Positions 1 through 8,047 of a stretch of DNA of 36,985 nt are shown one piece after another. Location of the stretch: contig JAILHD010000177.1 in NCBI GenBank assembly GCA_024696155.1, forward strand, positions 1 through 36,985, given 5' to 3'. Each line of letters opens with the position of its first letter. Position 1 is the stretch's first letter. Under the pieces are notes generated by a model. The model saw only the letters and a list, made by a program, of their open reading frames with translations. It was not told where the DNA came from and searched no databases. The position numbers were made by a program, and so were the translations under genes. The stretch comes from Treponema sp. (lineage in GTDB: Bacteria; Spirochaetota; Spirochaetia; Treponematales; Treponemataceae).

Positions 1-1253
1 TTGCCACTTTTCTTATCAACCACTTTTTAGAGTTTATTGACTATCGCGCGCGATGTAAAAACGGCGGTACAATTCCTTCTGTTTTACAAAATATTCCGCT
101 TGCTGCAGAAACTTTTGATTCTGCAAAGCTTAAAAATATCAGCGACTATGAAAACGCAAAATATTTTAAATGGTGCATTGCTTCTATTTGTTCACTTATG
201 CTGGATTTGAGTCTTGTTCTGTTTGGCTTTTATCCTTTTATTTTTAATGCAATCTGCTTTTTTACAGATTCTCCTGTGACAATTGCAAGCACTTTTGAGG
301 CCTTCTTCCTTTTTATGATTCTTTCGGGGCTTCCTTCTACAATCCTTGGCTTGCCTTTTTCCCTTTACGGTGAATTTGTTATAGAAAAAAAGTTTGGCTT
401 TTCTAAAATGACCTGGAAACTTTGGATTACAGACCAGATTAAGGGCCTTTTTGTTGGTCTGATTCTTATATCACTTTTGACCTTTATTGCTGCTGTACTC
501 TTTGTAAAGTTTGAAACAAGCTGGTGGTTCATACTTGCTGCTGTTATGATAGCCTTTACATTCATTATGCAGGTTGTTTACCCTAAGTTTATTGCACCGC
601 TTTTCAACAAATTTACTCCGCTTGAAGAAGGCGATGTAAAAGACAAAATCACAGAAGTTTTGAACAAGGTCGGTTTTAAGAACGGCGGGCTTTTTGTAAT
701 GGATGCTTCTAAGCGCAGCGGTCATAGTAATGCATACTTCAGTGGTTTTGGAAAAACAAAGCGCATCGTTCTTTATGATACACTCTTAAAATCACTTACT
801 GCTGATGAACTTGCAGCAGTTCTGGGACATGAACTTGGGCACTTTAAGCTTCATCACATTACAAAGCGACTTTTTGTTATGATTCCAATGGAATTTGTAG
901 TTATGTTTATTCTGTATAAAATGGCTCATCTTTCAGGCCTTTATACTGCTTTTGGTTTTAGCGATATTACAGTTTTGGGCTTTCAGTTTATCGGAATTTT
1001 CCTTGCTTCTATGCTCTGGGGCTCTGTAAGTGAGATTGTAACCCCTGTTTCAAACATTTTCTCACGCAAGCAGGAGTATCAGGCTGATGCTTTTAGTGCA
1101 AAGGTTTTAGGAACGCCGGAGCCTTTAATCACAGGTCTTATCAAATTGAACAGCGAAAATCTTTCGGAACTGATTCCGCCAAAGCTCTACGTCTTCTGGA
1201 ATTATTCACATCCTACACTTATTGAACGTATAGAGCACTTAAGAAAATTGTAA
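1..1253 (+). CDS. Ste24/HtpX-like M48 integral membrane zinc metalloprotease (5' end missing)
   Basis: The 3' part of an M48 peptidase of the CAAX-protease (Ste24) type. The ORF track starts at 198, but the same frame (codons from base 3) is open to the window edge and encodes a typical Ste24 N-terminal part, with a LEFIDYR segment followed by an amphipathic stretch, so the true start lies upstream. Several hydrophobic segments flank the zinc site. The HELGH motif in LAAVLGHELGHFKLHH supplies two histidine ligands and the catalytic glutamate; the downstream EYQADAF segment supplies the third ligand. Bacterial members act in the inner membrane on membrane or processed peptides; the substrate here is unknown. 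It ends at a hairpin terminator shared with the convergent gene at 1309-2058. Family assignment is firm; the Ste24 versus HtpX distinction rests on size and the N-terminal part. Confidence 0.9.
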   Translation, partial: ATFLINHFLEFIDYRARCKNGGTIPSVLQNIPLAAETFDSAKLKNISDYENAKYFKWCIASICSLMLDLSLVLFGFYPFIFNAICFFTDSPVTIASTFEAFFLFMILSGLPSTILGLPFSLYGEFVIEKKFGFSKMTWKLWITDQIKGLFVGLILISLLTFIAAVLFVKFETSWWFILAAVMIAFTFIMQVVYPKFIAPLFNKFTPLEEGDVKDKITEVLNKVGFKNGGLFVMDASKRSGHSNAYFSGFGKTKRIVLYDTLLKSLTADELAAVLGHELGHFKLHHITKRLFVMIPMEFVVMFILYKMAHLSGLYTAFGFSDITVLGFQFIGIFLASMLWGSVSEIVTPVSNIFSRKQEYQADAFSAKVLGTPEPLITGLIKLNSENLSELIPPKLYVFWNYSHPTLIERIEHLRKL

Positions 1254-1292
1254 AAAAAAGGCACTTTCATCAATTGAAAGTGCCTTTTTTTT
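1253..1292. terminator. Bidirectional intrinsic terminator
   Basis: A perfect 10-bp stem (GGCACTTTCA with TGAAAGTGCC, 1260-1284, loop TCAAT) has an A-run on its left and a T-run on its right. It can therefore stop both the protease gene on the plus strand and the convergent secreted-protein gene on the minus strand. Confidence 0.9.
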
Positions 1293-1308
1293 AATTTAAA
1301 TGATTAAT

Positions 1309-2058
1309 TTACTCTTCGTAAGCATCAGCTTCTGTAGAAGCGTAATCGTCCTGTTCTTTAAGAATCTTGTTCTGGAATCCAGAAACTTTTGCGTCGTATT
1401 CATTCTGAAGAACATCCAGCTGATCCTGAGAAAGTTTTTCAACAAAATCTTTTGCCTGAGCGCGGGTAAAGTACATTGTAACAGTAGGGAATTCTTTTAC
1501 TGTGTATTCAGGCTGGTTTGGAGCTTCGTCCTTTGCGCCCTGAACAGAAATTACAAAGTACGGTGATTTTTTTTCAAAACGATAGCCAGTAAGGAATGTT
1601 GTATTTGCTTCGTGGCCCATCATCATTTTTACAGTTCCAAATTCAGCGTAGCATTTTCCTTTTCCGTACATTTTTGTTGATTTATTGTTGTTGTGAATAA
1701 GACGTTTGTTTTCAAAATCAGAAAAGTAGCTGTCTACAGCTTTAATAATCAGTTCGCGGTCTGACTCGCTAAAAAGAAAGTTAAAGTACATTGTCTGGAA
1801 ATATGTTGAAACGCCACCTTTTTTTGTCATCGGGTTATAAATCATTGTAGAAAGGCGTTCTTTCTGCTTCTGAAAAACGTTGTTTGTCTGAAGTTCAACA
1901 TCATCATATTCAATATATTTCTGCTTTCCTACGAATAATTCCTTCCAGAAGCTTACCGACTGTCCGTTTGCGTCAAAGTTTGATTTTGCAGTAAGTGTAG
2001 CTGTAACACTAAGTGTAAGTACCAGTCCAAAGATGGCCAGTTTAGTTGTTTTTTTCAT
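1309..2058 (-). CDS. Secreted or periplasmic protein of unknown function
   Basis: A 249-residue protein that I do not recognise. It starts with a clear signal peptide: a MKKTTK positive end, a hydrophobic core to about residue 20, and a plausible signal peptidase I site near TLTAKS. No lipobox cysteine is seen. The mature part is mixed alpha/beta in character, rich in Lys, Tyr, Phe and Asp, with an acidic C-terminus ending DAYEE. No catalytic motif is obvious. A GGAG ribosome site precedes the ATG, and a well-formed promoter (TTGTAA, 17 bp, TATTAT) lies upstream, so it is probably a single-gene transcript ending at the 1260-1284 terminator. It diverges from an exported M15 peptidase, which suggests, without proving it, an envelope role. 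Confidence 0.8.
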   Translation of the reverse strand: MKKTTKLAIFGLVLTLSVTATLTAKSNFDANGQSVSFWKELFVGKQKYIEYDDVELQTNNVFQKQKERLSTMIYNPMTKKGGVSTYFQTMYFNFLFSESDRELIIKAVDSYFSDFENKRLIHNNNKSTKMYGKGKCYAEFGTVKMMMGHEANTTFLTGYRFEKKSPYFVISVQGAKDEAPNQPEYTVKEFPTVTMYFTRAQAKDFVEKLSQDQLDVLQNEYDAKVSGFQNKILKEQDDYASTEADAYEE

Positions 2059-2088
2059 TTTTTTAACTCCATAATTTGTTCTATATTA

Positions 2089-2117
2089 ATAATATTTTGA
2101 ATCTTATTTTGTTACAA
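2089..2117 (-). promoter_or_regulatory. Sigma-70 type promoter of the secreted-protein gene
   Basis: On the minus strand the hexamers TTGTAA (2112-2117) and TATTAT (2089-2094) are 17 bp apart, about 30 bases before the start codon. The same pair of hexamers with the same spacing occurs before htrA. Confidence 0.6.
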
Positions 2118-2137
2118 ATTATAGCAGATTTTTGAGT

Positions 2138-2165
2138 TTGTTTTAACGGCTTTTTACGCTATAAT
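2138..2165 (+). promoter_or_regulatory. Promoter of the M15 peptidase gene, abutting the start codon
   Basis: TTGTTT (2138-2143), a 16-bp spacer, then TATAAT (2160-2165). The doubled ATGATG start lies at 2170-2175, only 4 or 7 bases after the -10 box. Transcription would begin at or beside the second ATG, leaving no room for a leader or Shine-Dalgarno sequence. Confidence 0.6.
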
Positions 2166-2169
2166 TTGA

Positions 2170-3246
2170 ATGATGAAATTTCCGGTGATATGGTTTTGTG
2201 CTGCATTTTTAATTTTTTCTGTTTTCGCCAAGGGATTTATTAAACCAGAAAAAAAATCTAAAGGTTTTAAATCTTCTGTTACCGTTCAAGCTAAAAAAAT
2301 ACCAGTTCCAATAAAAGAACCTGATGAAGTGATTGAAATCAGGACTTTTATGAGTTTTTATCCAGATCTTGAATATGATGTTTTTTATGATGATGAGTCT
2401 GGCGACTGGCAGATTAACATTTCTGCCAACGTATTTCTTAATCGCGAAGAAAAATCTGATAGCGAAAAAGCGCTAAAAAGAAGTGCGACTTTCTACTGGG
2501 CTGGCGGCAGAATGCTCCCTAAAGACCAGCTTTCTAAAAAAAATGAATACTGGGTACTGCAGTATCCTTACAATAATGTTTTACGTGACCCAAAAAGTTA
2601 TGATGAAGATGAACTTGCAAAAATAAGGAAGATGGCTTCTGCAGAAAACCGCAAATCTGACGGTGGAACTCCAATGTTCTTTTTTGATTTTATCTATTCT
2701 GCTCAGTCGCGTCCTGTTATAGAAGAGCATATTGTGCGTACCCGTTTTTTAGGTAAAGGCACAAAAGTTCATGAACGCATTTTTCCAGCACTTAAGAGGG
2801 TAGAATCAGAAATTTGCCGTGCAGCAGGGCTTTCTGTCGAAACTTTAAGTTCTGCAGAAAAAATTGCAAAAATCGACACAAAAAGCGAATCTTTGACGAC
2901 GGATCAAAAAGAAATCCGCGAATTTATTATGAGTCTTCGTTCGTGTGATGCATATTACTGGCGCGAAATTGCAGGTACAAAAAGAAAGTCTTTCCACAGC
3001 TATGGAATTGCTATTGATATTCTACCGCGAAGACTTGGCGGACGTTCAATTTACTGGGGATGGGAAAAAGAACGCAGCGGCGAAAACTGGATGCTTGTTC
3101 CTCTAAATAGCCGCTGGATGCCTCCAGAAACGGTAATCCGTATTTTTGAAAAAGAAGGCTTTATCTGGGGCGGCTTCTGGACAATTTTTGACAACATGCA
3201 TTTTGAATATCATCCTGAATTAATTGGAAGCGTTCAGGAAGATTAA
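2170..3246 (+). CDS. Exported M15-family peptidase (VanY-like D-Ala-D-Ala or L-Ala-D-Glu type)
   Basis: A 358-residue protein with an N-terminal hydrophobic signal or anchor (residues 4-20). The C-terminal M15 domain is identified by its zinc ligands: His276 and Asp283 in SFHSYGIAIDI and His344 in FDNMHFEY, with the preceding IWGGFW segment typical of the M15C branch. Such enzymes cut peptide stems of peptidoglycan in the periplasm. The roughly 200-residue N-terminal part has no motif I recognise. The first ATG (2170) or the second (2173) may be used; the promoter position favours a leaderless message from the second. The gene is convergent with the pseudouridine synthase gene and their stop codons overlap (3243-3246). 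Substrate bond is not determined from sequence. Confidence 0.85.
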   Translation: MMKFPVIWFCAAFLIFSVFAKGFIKPEKKSKGFKSSVTVQAKKIPVPIKEPDEVIEIRTFMSFYPDLEYDVFYDDESGDWQINISANVFLNREEKSDSEKALKRSATFYWAGGRMLPKDQLSKKNEYWVLQYPYNNVLRDPKSYDEDELAKIRKMASAENRKSDGGTPMFFFDFIYSAQSRPVIEEHIVRTRFLGKGTKVHERIFPALKRVESEICRAAGLSVETLSSAEKIAKIDTKSESLTTDQKEIREFIMSLRSCDAYYWREIAGTKRKSFHSYGIAIDILPRRLGGRSIYWGWEKERSGENWMLVPLNSRWMPPETVIRIFEKEGFIWGGFWTIFDNMHFEYHPELIGSVQED

Positions 3247-4634
3247 AACTCTGCCGGGCAGATAAAATGCATTGGTTCTTTTGTTGCAGGGTGCGTAAAA
3301 GTGATTTCCTGTGCATGGAGCATTAAGCGTTCTTCTGGTGCGCAGGTGCCATAGAGAGTGTCTCCGATTATTGGCAGATGAAAGCCGTGCCTGTCGCTTG
3401 AATGTAAGCGCAGCTGGTGTGTGCGGCCTGTACGTGGAATAAAAAGAATACGTGTTGCTTTTTTTGCAGTGCCATCTGGTGCACGGTAGGTTACTACTCC
3501 AAGATTTTGCCAGTCGGTAATTCCAAGTTTTCCAAATTCTTCGTCATAAATCTGATGCGGACGGTTATTCGGGTTCAGTCGGAATTTTAATTCTATATGG
3601 CCTGATTTTTCTCCGTGTTTTGGGGCCAGTTCACCATCAGCTTTTTCTAGTATGCCGTCTAAAAGTGCCACATACTGTTTTTGCACTTCTTTGGCTTCAA
3701 ACTGGCGGTTTAGTTCGCGGTGTGCTTCTTTTGTAAAGGCAAGCAACATAATGCCAGAAGTTTCCATATCAAGACGGTGAACTGCAGGTTGATTAAGTTC
3801 ATTTGTAAATGGGAACAGTGCCTTCATGCGGCTTTCTATGCAGTCCTGCTTGTCTGGTGTGCGTCCAGGAACAGAAAGTAAGCCAGACTGCTTATTTACT
3901 ACAAGAATATGCTCATCGCGGTATAGGATTTCCAGCCCAAGAATAAAAGGTAAAATGTAGCCGCAGCGTTCGTCGCAAGGCGCATAGCTTTGACCGCATT
4001 TTTTATTCGGACTGTCTTTTCCGTAAAACACTTCATCCATGCTTACAGGAATAAGGTTGTGTTCAAATGCGTAGGAAATCAGTTTTGGAGCACAGCAATC
4101 GCCAGTGCCTGTTGGTGGAAGTCGTCCTTTGTGCTGGGCAATAATCTTGTTCAGTGTGATTTTTTTGCCGTCAAAGCGGGTAAAAGTGTAAAGGTCAAAT
4201 ACTTTCTGAAGGGATTGTGTGGTAAGGGCGGTGCGCTGGAGTTTTAATGCCTTCACATCCTCTTTTAAGGTCTCTTTGCTGTTAATCTTTTCTGTCAGTT
4301 CGTGGATTTTGCGGTCGTTGGCAGAAAGTGCCAGATTAATTGCATTTGCGTCAGCAATTGGTGGCACTACCACGCTGGCTGGAGGCATTGTACCATCCGT
4401 CAGCGAATCATTCTTAAACTCTAGCTGCATACTGATTCCAGAAACGGCATGTAATACTACTTCCTCTCCAGAATCAGTTTTTTTGCAGATTAAAGTTCCC
4501 AGCATCACGCCGTGGCCTTTTCGCTCTTCACTTTCCTCTGTAATCTGGCAAAGGTATGCGTTACCTTCGTTCAGTTTTTCTATTAATGCGAGGTTTTGTG
4601 CATGGGCTTGTTCTGTTGTGAACGGTGGAAACAT
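3243..4634 (-). CDS. RluA-family pseudouridine synthase with a long N-terminal extension
   Basis: A 463-residue protein. The catalytic domain (about 235-463) carries the RluA signature HRLD at 286-289, with Asp289 as the catalytic aspartate, preceded by ILYRDEHILVVNKQSG and followed by RTGRTHQLRLH. It isomerises uridine to pseudouridine in rRNA or tRNA. The first ~230 residues are an extra region: a charged helical stretch, then a segment with GTGDCCAPK and CGQSYAPCDERCGY, whose clustered cysteines (180, 181, 213, 220, 224) could bind metal. I recall similar cysteine-bearing extensions in other long RluA relatives. It is the last gene of the hisA-to-rpiA unit, 23 bases after rpiA. I see no clear Shine-Dalgarno sequence before the ATG. 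Target RNA site is unknown. Confidence 0.88.
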   Translation of the reverse strand: MFPPFTTEQAHAQNLALIEKLNEGNAYLCQITEESEERKGHGVMLGTLICKKTDSGEEVVLHAVSGISMQLEFKNDSLTDGTMPPASVVVPPIADANAINLALSANDRKIHELTEKINSKETLKEDVKALKLQRTALTTQSLQKVFDLYTFTRFDGKKITLNKIIAQHKGRLPPTGTGDCCAPKLISYAFEHNLIPVSMDEVFYGKDSPNKKCGQSYAPCDERCGYILPFILGLEILYRDEHILVVNKQSGLLSVPGRTPDKQDCIESRMKALFPFTNELNQPAVHRLDMETSGIMLLAFTKEAHRELNRQFEAKEVQKQYVALLDGILEKADGELAPKHGEKSGHIELKFRLNPNNRPHQIYDEEFGKLGITDWQNLGVVTYRAPDGTAKKATRILFIPRTGRTHQLRLHSSDRHGFHLPIIGDTLYGTCAPEERLMLHAQEITFTHPATKEPMHFICPAEF

Positions 4635-4657
4635 CGGTGTGTGCTTTTAAATCTGTT

Positions 4658-5380
4658 TTAGTCCAGATTTCTGATTTCTACTTTTCCGTCATCAGTTCCA
4701 AGGAATACAATCGGCTTTTTCTTGCTAAAAAGCCCAACTTCTACAACGCCAGTAAATGAGTTGATTTTGTCTTCCATAGCTGGAACATCAATTGGTTTTT
4801 CCCATGTGCAGTCCAAAATCCAGTTGTTGTTGTCTGTAATAACTGGACCGCATTTACGAACGCCTTCGCGAAGTACAGGTTTTGCACCAGTTGCTTCAAG
4901 GGCGCGTGTAACGCTTGCGCGTGCTTCTGGAATTACTTCTACAGGAACAGGGAATTTTGTTCCGATTGTATTTACTCGTTTTGTTGAGTCTGCAACTACA
5001 ACAAAGATTTTTGAATTATATTCTACAAGTTTTTCGCGAACATGAGCTGCTCCGCCACCTTTAATAAGATTGCAGTCGGGATCAACTTCATCTGCTCCGT
5101 CAAAAGTAAGGTCTAGTTCGCCGTTGATTTCAGGGTGATTCATAGAATAAACTGGAATTCCGTATTCAAGACATGCATTCTGTGCCTGAAAACTTGTTAC
5201 AACAGCTTTTACATTTTTGATTGTGCCTTTTTTAAGGTGCTCAGCAAGGCGTGTGATGGCTGGCATAGCGGTAGAACCGGTTCCAAGTCCGATTTTCATT
5301 CCGCTAAAAATCAATCCTTTTTCAATAAGAGTATCAATCGCAGTATTTGCGACCATTACTTTTTGTTCTGACTGTGTCAT
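4658..5380 (-). CDS. rpiA: Ribose-5-phosphate isomerase A
   Basis: A 240-residue enzyme of the usual length for RpiA, interconverting ribose 5-phosphate and ribulose 5-phosphate in the non-oxidative pentose phosphate pathway. Family motifs are in order: GLGTGSTA (phosphate loop), DGADEVD, KGGGAAHVREK, and a C-terminal TGVVEVGLF segment. Its ATG overlaps the stop of aroDE by one base (TAATG), and a GGAG sits just upstream, so it is translationally coupled. It supplies ribose phosphate, the precursor of PRPP and thus of the histidine and purine pathways also present in this window. Assignment is firm. Confidence 0.96.
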   Translation of the reverse strand: MTQSEQKVMVANTAIDTLIEKGLIFSGMKIGLGTGSTAMPAITRLAEHLKKGTIKNVKAVVTSFQAQNACLEYGIPVYSMNHPEINGELDLTFDGADEVDPDCNLIKGGGAAHVREKLVEYNSKIFVVVADSTKRVNTIGTKFPVPVEVIPEARASVTRALEATGAKPVLREGVRKCGPVITDNNNWILDCTWEKPIDVPAMEDKINSFTGVVEVGLFSKKKPIVFLGTDDGKVEIRNLD

Positions 5381-6873
5381 TAGTAGTCAACTCCTGTGAA
5401 TAATTTAAACTGTTCGTATGCCTGATATTCGAGCATCTTATAACCGTTGCAGACCTTACAGCCCGCGGCAGACGCACGTCTCATGACCGGTGTAGAAGCC
5501 GGTACATAAACTATATCAAACACCTTTTCAGTTCCACGGAATTTGTAGAAATAGATTGGATCATTTTCCTGTGAAATTGGGCCTTCTGAGTTCATACCAA
5601 CTGATGTTGTCTGAATGATAAGAGAAGAATATTCATCCAGAACCATAGCCGCAGTTTCATCAAGTTTTGCTGCTTCAAAATCATAACGCTCGGCAAGCTT
5701 CTGTGCATTTTCCAAAGTACGGTTAAAAATGCAGGCTTTCATACCAAGTTTTTTTACAGTGTAAGCAATGGCTTTTGCAGCTCCACCGGCACCAATAATG
5801 GCAACCTTCATCTTTTTAGTCTTTACAGGGCCAAGGAATTCAAGCAAAGCTCTTTCGAATCCTGTGCAGTCTGTATTATAACCAATCCATTTATAATTTT
5901 TGCGTACAACAGTGTTGCAGGCTCCAATCTGCATAACTTCAGGCGAAAGCTCGTGCAGGTAGTAAAGAACAGATTCCTTAAACGGAATTGTTACACTCAT
6001 ACCTTTTACGTCCAGCTGTTCAGCAAAGTTCAGCGATTCAGAAATCAACTGAGAGCGGATTGGAATATAAACTGCATCAATATTGTGATGGTGATAACCT
6101 GTGTTATGAATTTCCGGGCTGGAAGTTTTTACCAGCGGCCATCCTGTAATACCAAAAAGCTGAGTCTGTTTTGTAAGAGTCTTATAGTTGTAAAGTTCGT
6201 TCAGCGTTACAGGATCAATGTGACCTATTCCCGCAGTTTTTGCGATTGTTTCTTGCGGAGAAGTATAAGTCATATAAGAGTTTGAAATGCTTGTAAGAAC
6301 ACGGCTAGGAAATCCTTCCGGACCCATTGCCAGAAGAATATGATCGTAGCTTGTCATAAGTGAACTTTCGTGAAAGAGGTTTACTACATCCGAAAGTGTT
6401 TTTGGCATAAATGCGATTTTTGGGATTTCGTAACCTGTTTTTCGCATTGAATCACATTTTTTTCTAAGATTATGGATCGGCTCTGTCATATTATGACAGC
6501 TTCTGATAATTCTTACACCAAAAGCCATAGCCGCATCCTGAATGCTAGGAATGTGATAATCTTCTTCAAAATCTACATACGCAAAGTTTCTGCGCTTGTC
6601 AGGATCTGCAAAGGCAAGAGCGCGTCCAAATAGATTAGTGCGCGAAAAGTCGTTTCCAGACCAGAGTCCGCCATCAGAATCGCGGCGAATTGTAAGAATA
6701 CATGGCTTGTTTATAAGCGCTGGAAACTTTCTGATTAAAAGCTGTTCGTTTTCATCAAGGTGATCGGCACGAAGTTCAACCACATCACAGTATTTTTCAT
6801 ATTTCTGTGTAAGTTTTACATCTTCTTCAATTGTTTTACCAGTTAGCGTCATGCAGATTAATGGAGAACTCAT
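5380..6873 (-). CDS. aroDE: Bifunctional 3-dehydroquinate dehydratase (type I) / shikimate dehydrogenase
   Basis: A 497-residue fusion catalysing steps 3 and 4 of the shikimate pathway. Residues 1-~225 form a type I dehydroquinase: Schiff-base Lys152 in IPKIAFMP and His127 in RSCHN. Residues ~235-497 form a shikimate dehydrogenase: Lys299 in VTIPFKE, Asp335 in NTDCTGF, and NADP-binding GAGGAAKAI. The shikimate-binding loop reads PLVKTSSPEIHN where most family members have a HS-x-SP pattern, so the first serine is replaced by Thr250 while Ser252 is kept. Such fusions are known in plants and chlamydiae. It overlaps its neighbours by one base on each side (PASTA gene upstream, rpiA downstream). 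A strong AGGTGG site precedes the ATG. Confidence 0.95.
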   Translation of the reverse strand: MSSPLICMTLTGKTIEEDVKLTQKYEKYCDVVELRADHLDENEQLLIRKFPALINKPCILTIRRDSDGGLWSGNDFSRTNLFGRALAFADPDKRRNFAYVDFEEDYHIPSIQDAAMAFGVRIIRSCHNMTEPIHNLRKKCDSMRKTGYEIPKIAFMPKTLSDVVNLFHESSLMTSYDHILLAMGPEGFPSRVLTSISNSYMTYTSPQETIAKTAGIGHIDPVTLNELYNYKTLTKQTQLFGITGWPLVKTSSPEIHNTGYHHHNIDAVYIPIRSQLISESLNFAEQLDVKGMSVTIPFKESVLYYLHELSPEVMQIGACNTVVRKNYKWIGYNTDCTGFERALLEFLGPVKTKKMKVAIIGAGGAAKAIAYTVKKLGMKACIFNRTLENAQKLAERYDFEAAKLDETAAMVLDEYSSLIIQTTSVGMNSEGPISQENDPIYFYKFRGTEKVFDIVYVPASTPVMRRASAAGCKVCNGYKMLEYQAYEQFKLFTGVDY

Positions 6874-8009
6874 TAGTTTACCACCTTTCTGCTAACAACT
6901 TTGTCTACAACGTAAAGTGTAAGAGTTGTGCCCTTTGGAACAGCATACGGAATAGTAAGCTCTCCGCCCGGATGATTAAAACTGATGATTGTGTATGCAT
7001 CGCCTTCCGAAGGAGTTGCTTCCAGTCTCATTGGAACAGGATATGGATAAACCTGAAGAGTCTGAGAATAAATGCCAAAGATATTTTCATCAATTGCATT
7101 CTTTGGAAGCGCCATTTCAACTTTCATGCGTGTATAGTTTGGAATAAATTCGTCTGCAAATTCTTCCTGACTTACAACAGTACCTGGAATTTCGCCGTCT
7201 TCTGCTTTATGACCTGTAATGTCAAAAATAATCTTATGACGTGTAATTGACTGCAAAAGGTCATTTACAGTCTGGCCAATAAGACGAGGAGGTCGTGTGC
7301 TTTCAAAGTTAGGACCGCGGCTTACTACAAGATGAACAGTAACTGGTTCAGAAATACCAGTTCCCGCAGGAGGATCCTGTTCAAGAATTGTTCCAGCATC
7401 TGCTGTGTCTGGAATGTATTCTGGAGTTGCAAGAATAATTAACGGCTTTGTCTGACCCGCAAAAAGAGTCTGAATCTTAAGCTGAACTTCATCAAGTTTC
7501 TGACCAATGTAATCATCAACTTTGTCTACAATTACACCACGACTTACAACCAGAGAAACACGGCTGTAGCCTTTTGTGATTGAACCAGCTTGTGGTGACT
7601 GATCAAGGATTTTTCCTTCATCGCCTGGAGTGTCTGAATAGCGCAGGTTGATTTTTGGATAAAGCTCTTTTACCTGAAGTTCAAGCAAAGCATCTTCTAG
7701 ATTTTTTCCAATTACGTCTGGTACAAGAACCTTTTCTGGTCCCTTAAGAACTGTAAAGAAAATTGCAGTTGCAGAAAGTGCCATAATCACAAGAGCAACA
7801 AAGCAGGTAAAAAGCATTACAGGCACATTAGTTTTTACATTCTGGTAAGAATCTTCAACCTTAATGTCTATGTTTTTAATACGGTTTGGAAGCTCTTTTA
7901 CTTCTGTTACCATTTTATCTGCGGCCTTTTTACCGATTTCTTTTGCTCTTTCTTTGATGTTTTCAATATTGTCGTTTTTGTTCTCTGTTGTGTTCTGTGT
8001 ATCGTCCAT
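6873..8009 (-). CDS. Membrane-anchored PASTA-domain protein without a kinase domain
   Basis: A 378-residue protein with a charged cytoplasmic N-terminus (about 1-60), one transmembrane helix (about 62-88), and an external region of at least three PASTA repeats. These begin near VPDVIGKNLEDAL, DDYIGQKLDEVQ and PPRLIGQTVNDLL, each ending in a VVSRG-like strand; a fourth, degenerate unit may occupy the C-terminus. PASTA domains bind peptidoglycan stem peptides or muropeptides and usually sit on Ser/Thr kinases or PBPs; neither is present here. The first ~50 residues are helical and highly charged. It has a GAGGT ribosome site, follows fmt by 38 bases and overlaps aroDE by one base. It may sense or bind cell wall; its partner is unknown. 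Confidence 0.88.
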   Translation of the reverse strand: MDDTQNTTENKNDNIENIKERAKEIGKKAADKMVTEVKELPNRIKNIDIKVEDSYQNVKTNVPVMLFTCFVALVIMALSATAIFFTVLKGPEKVLVPDVIGKNLEDALLELQVKELYPKINLRYSDTPGDEGKILDQSPQAGSITKGYSRVSLVVSRGVIVDKVDDYIGQKLDEVQLKIQTLFAGQTKPLIILATPEYIPDTADAGTILEQDPPAGTGISEPVTVHLVVSRGPNFESTRPPRLIGQTVNDLLQSITRHKIIFDITGHKAEDGEIPGTVVSQEEFADEFIPNYTRMKVEMALPKNAIDENIFGIYSQTLQVYPYPVPMRLEATPSEGDAYTIISFNHPGGELTIPYAVPKGTTLTLYVVDKVVSRKVVN

Positions 8010-8047
8010 TTTGACCTCACTAATTTCTGTAATTTCGACTTTTTATA

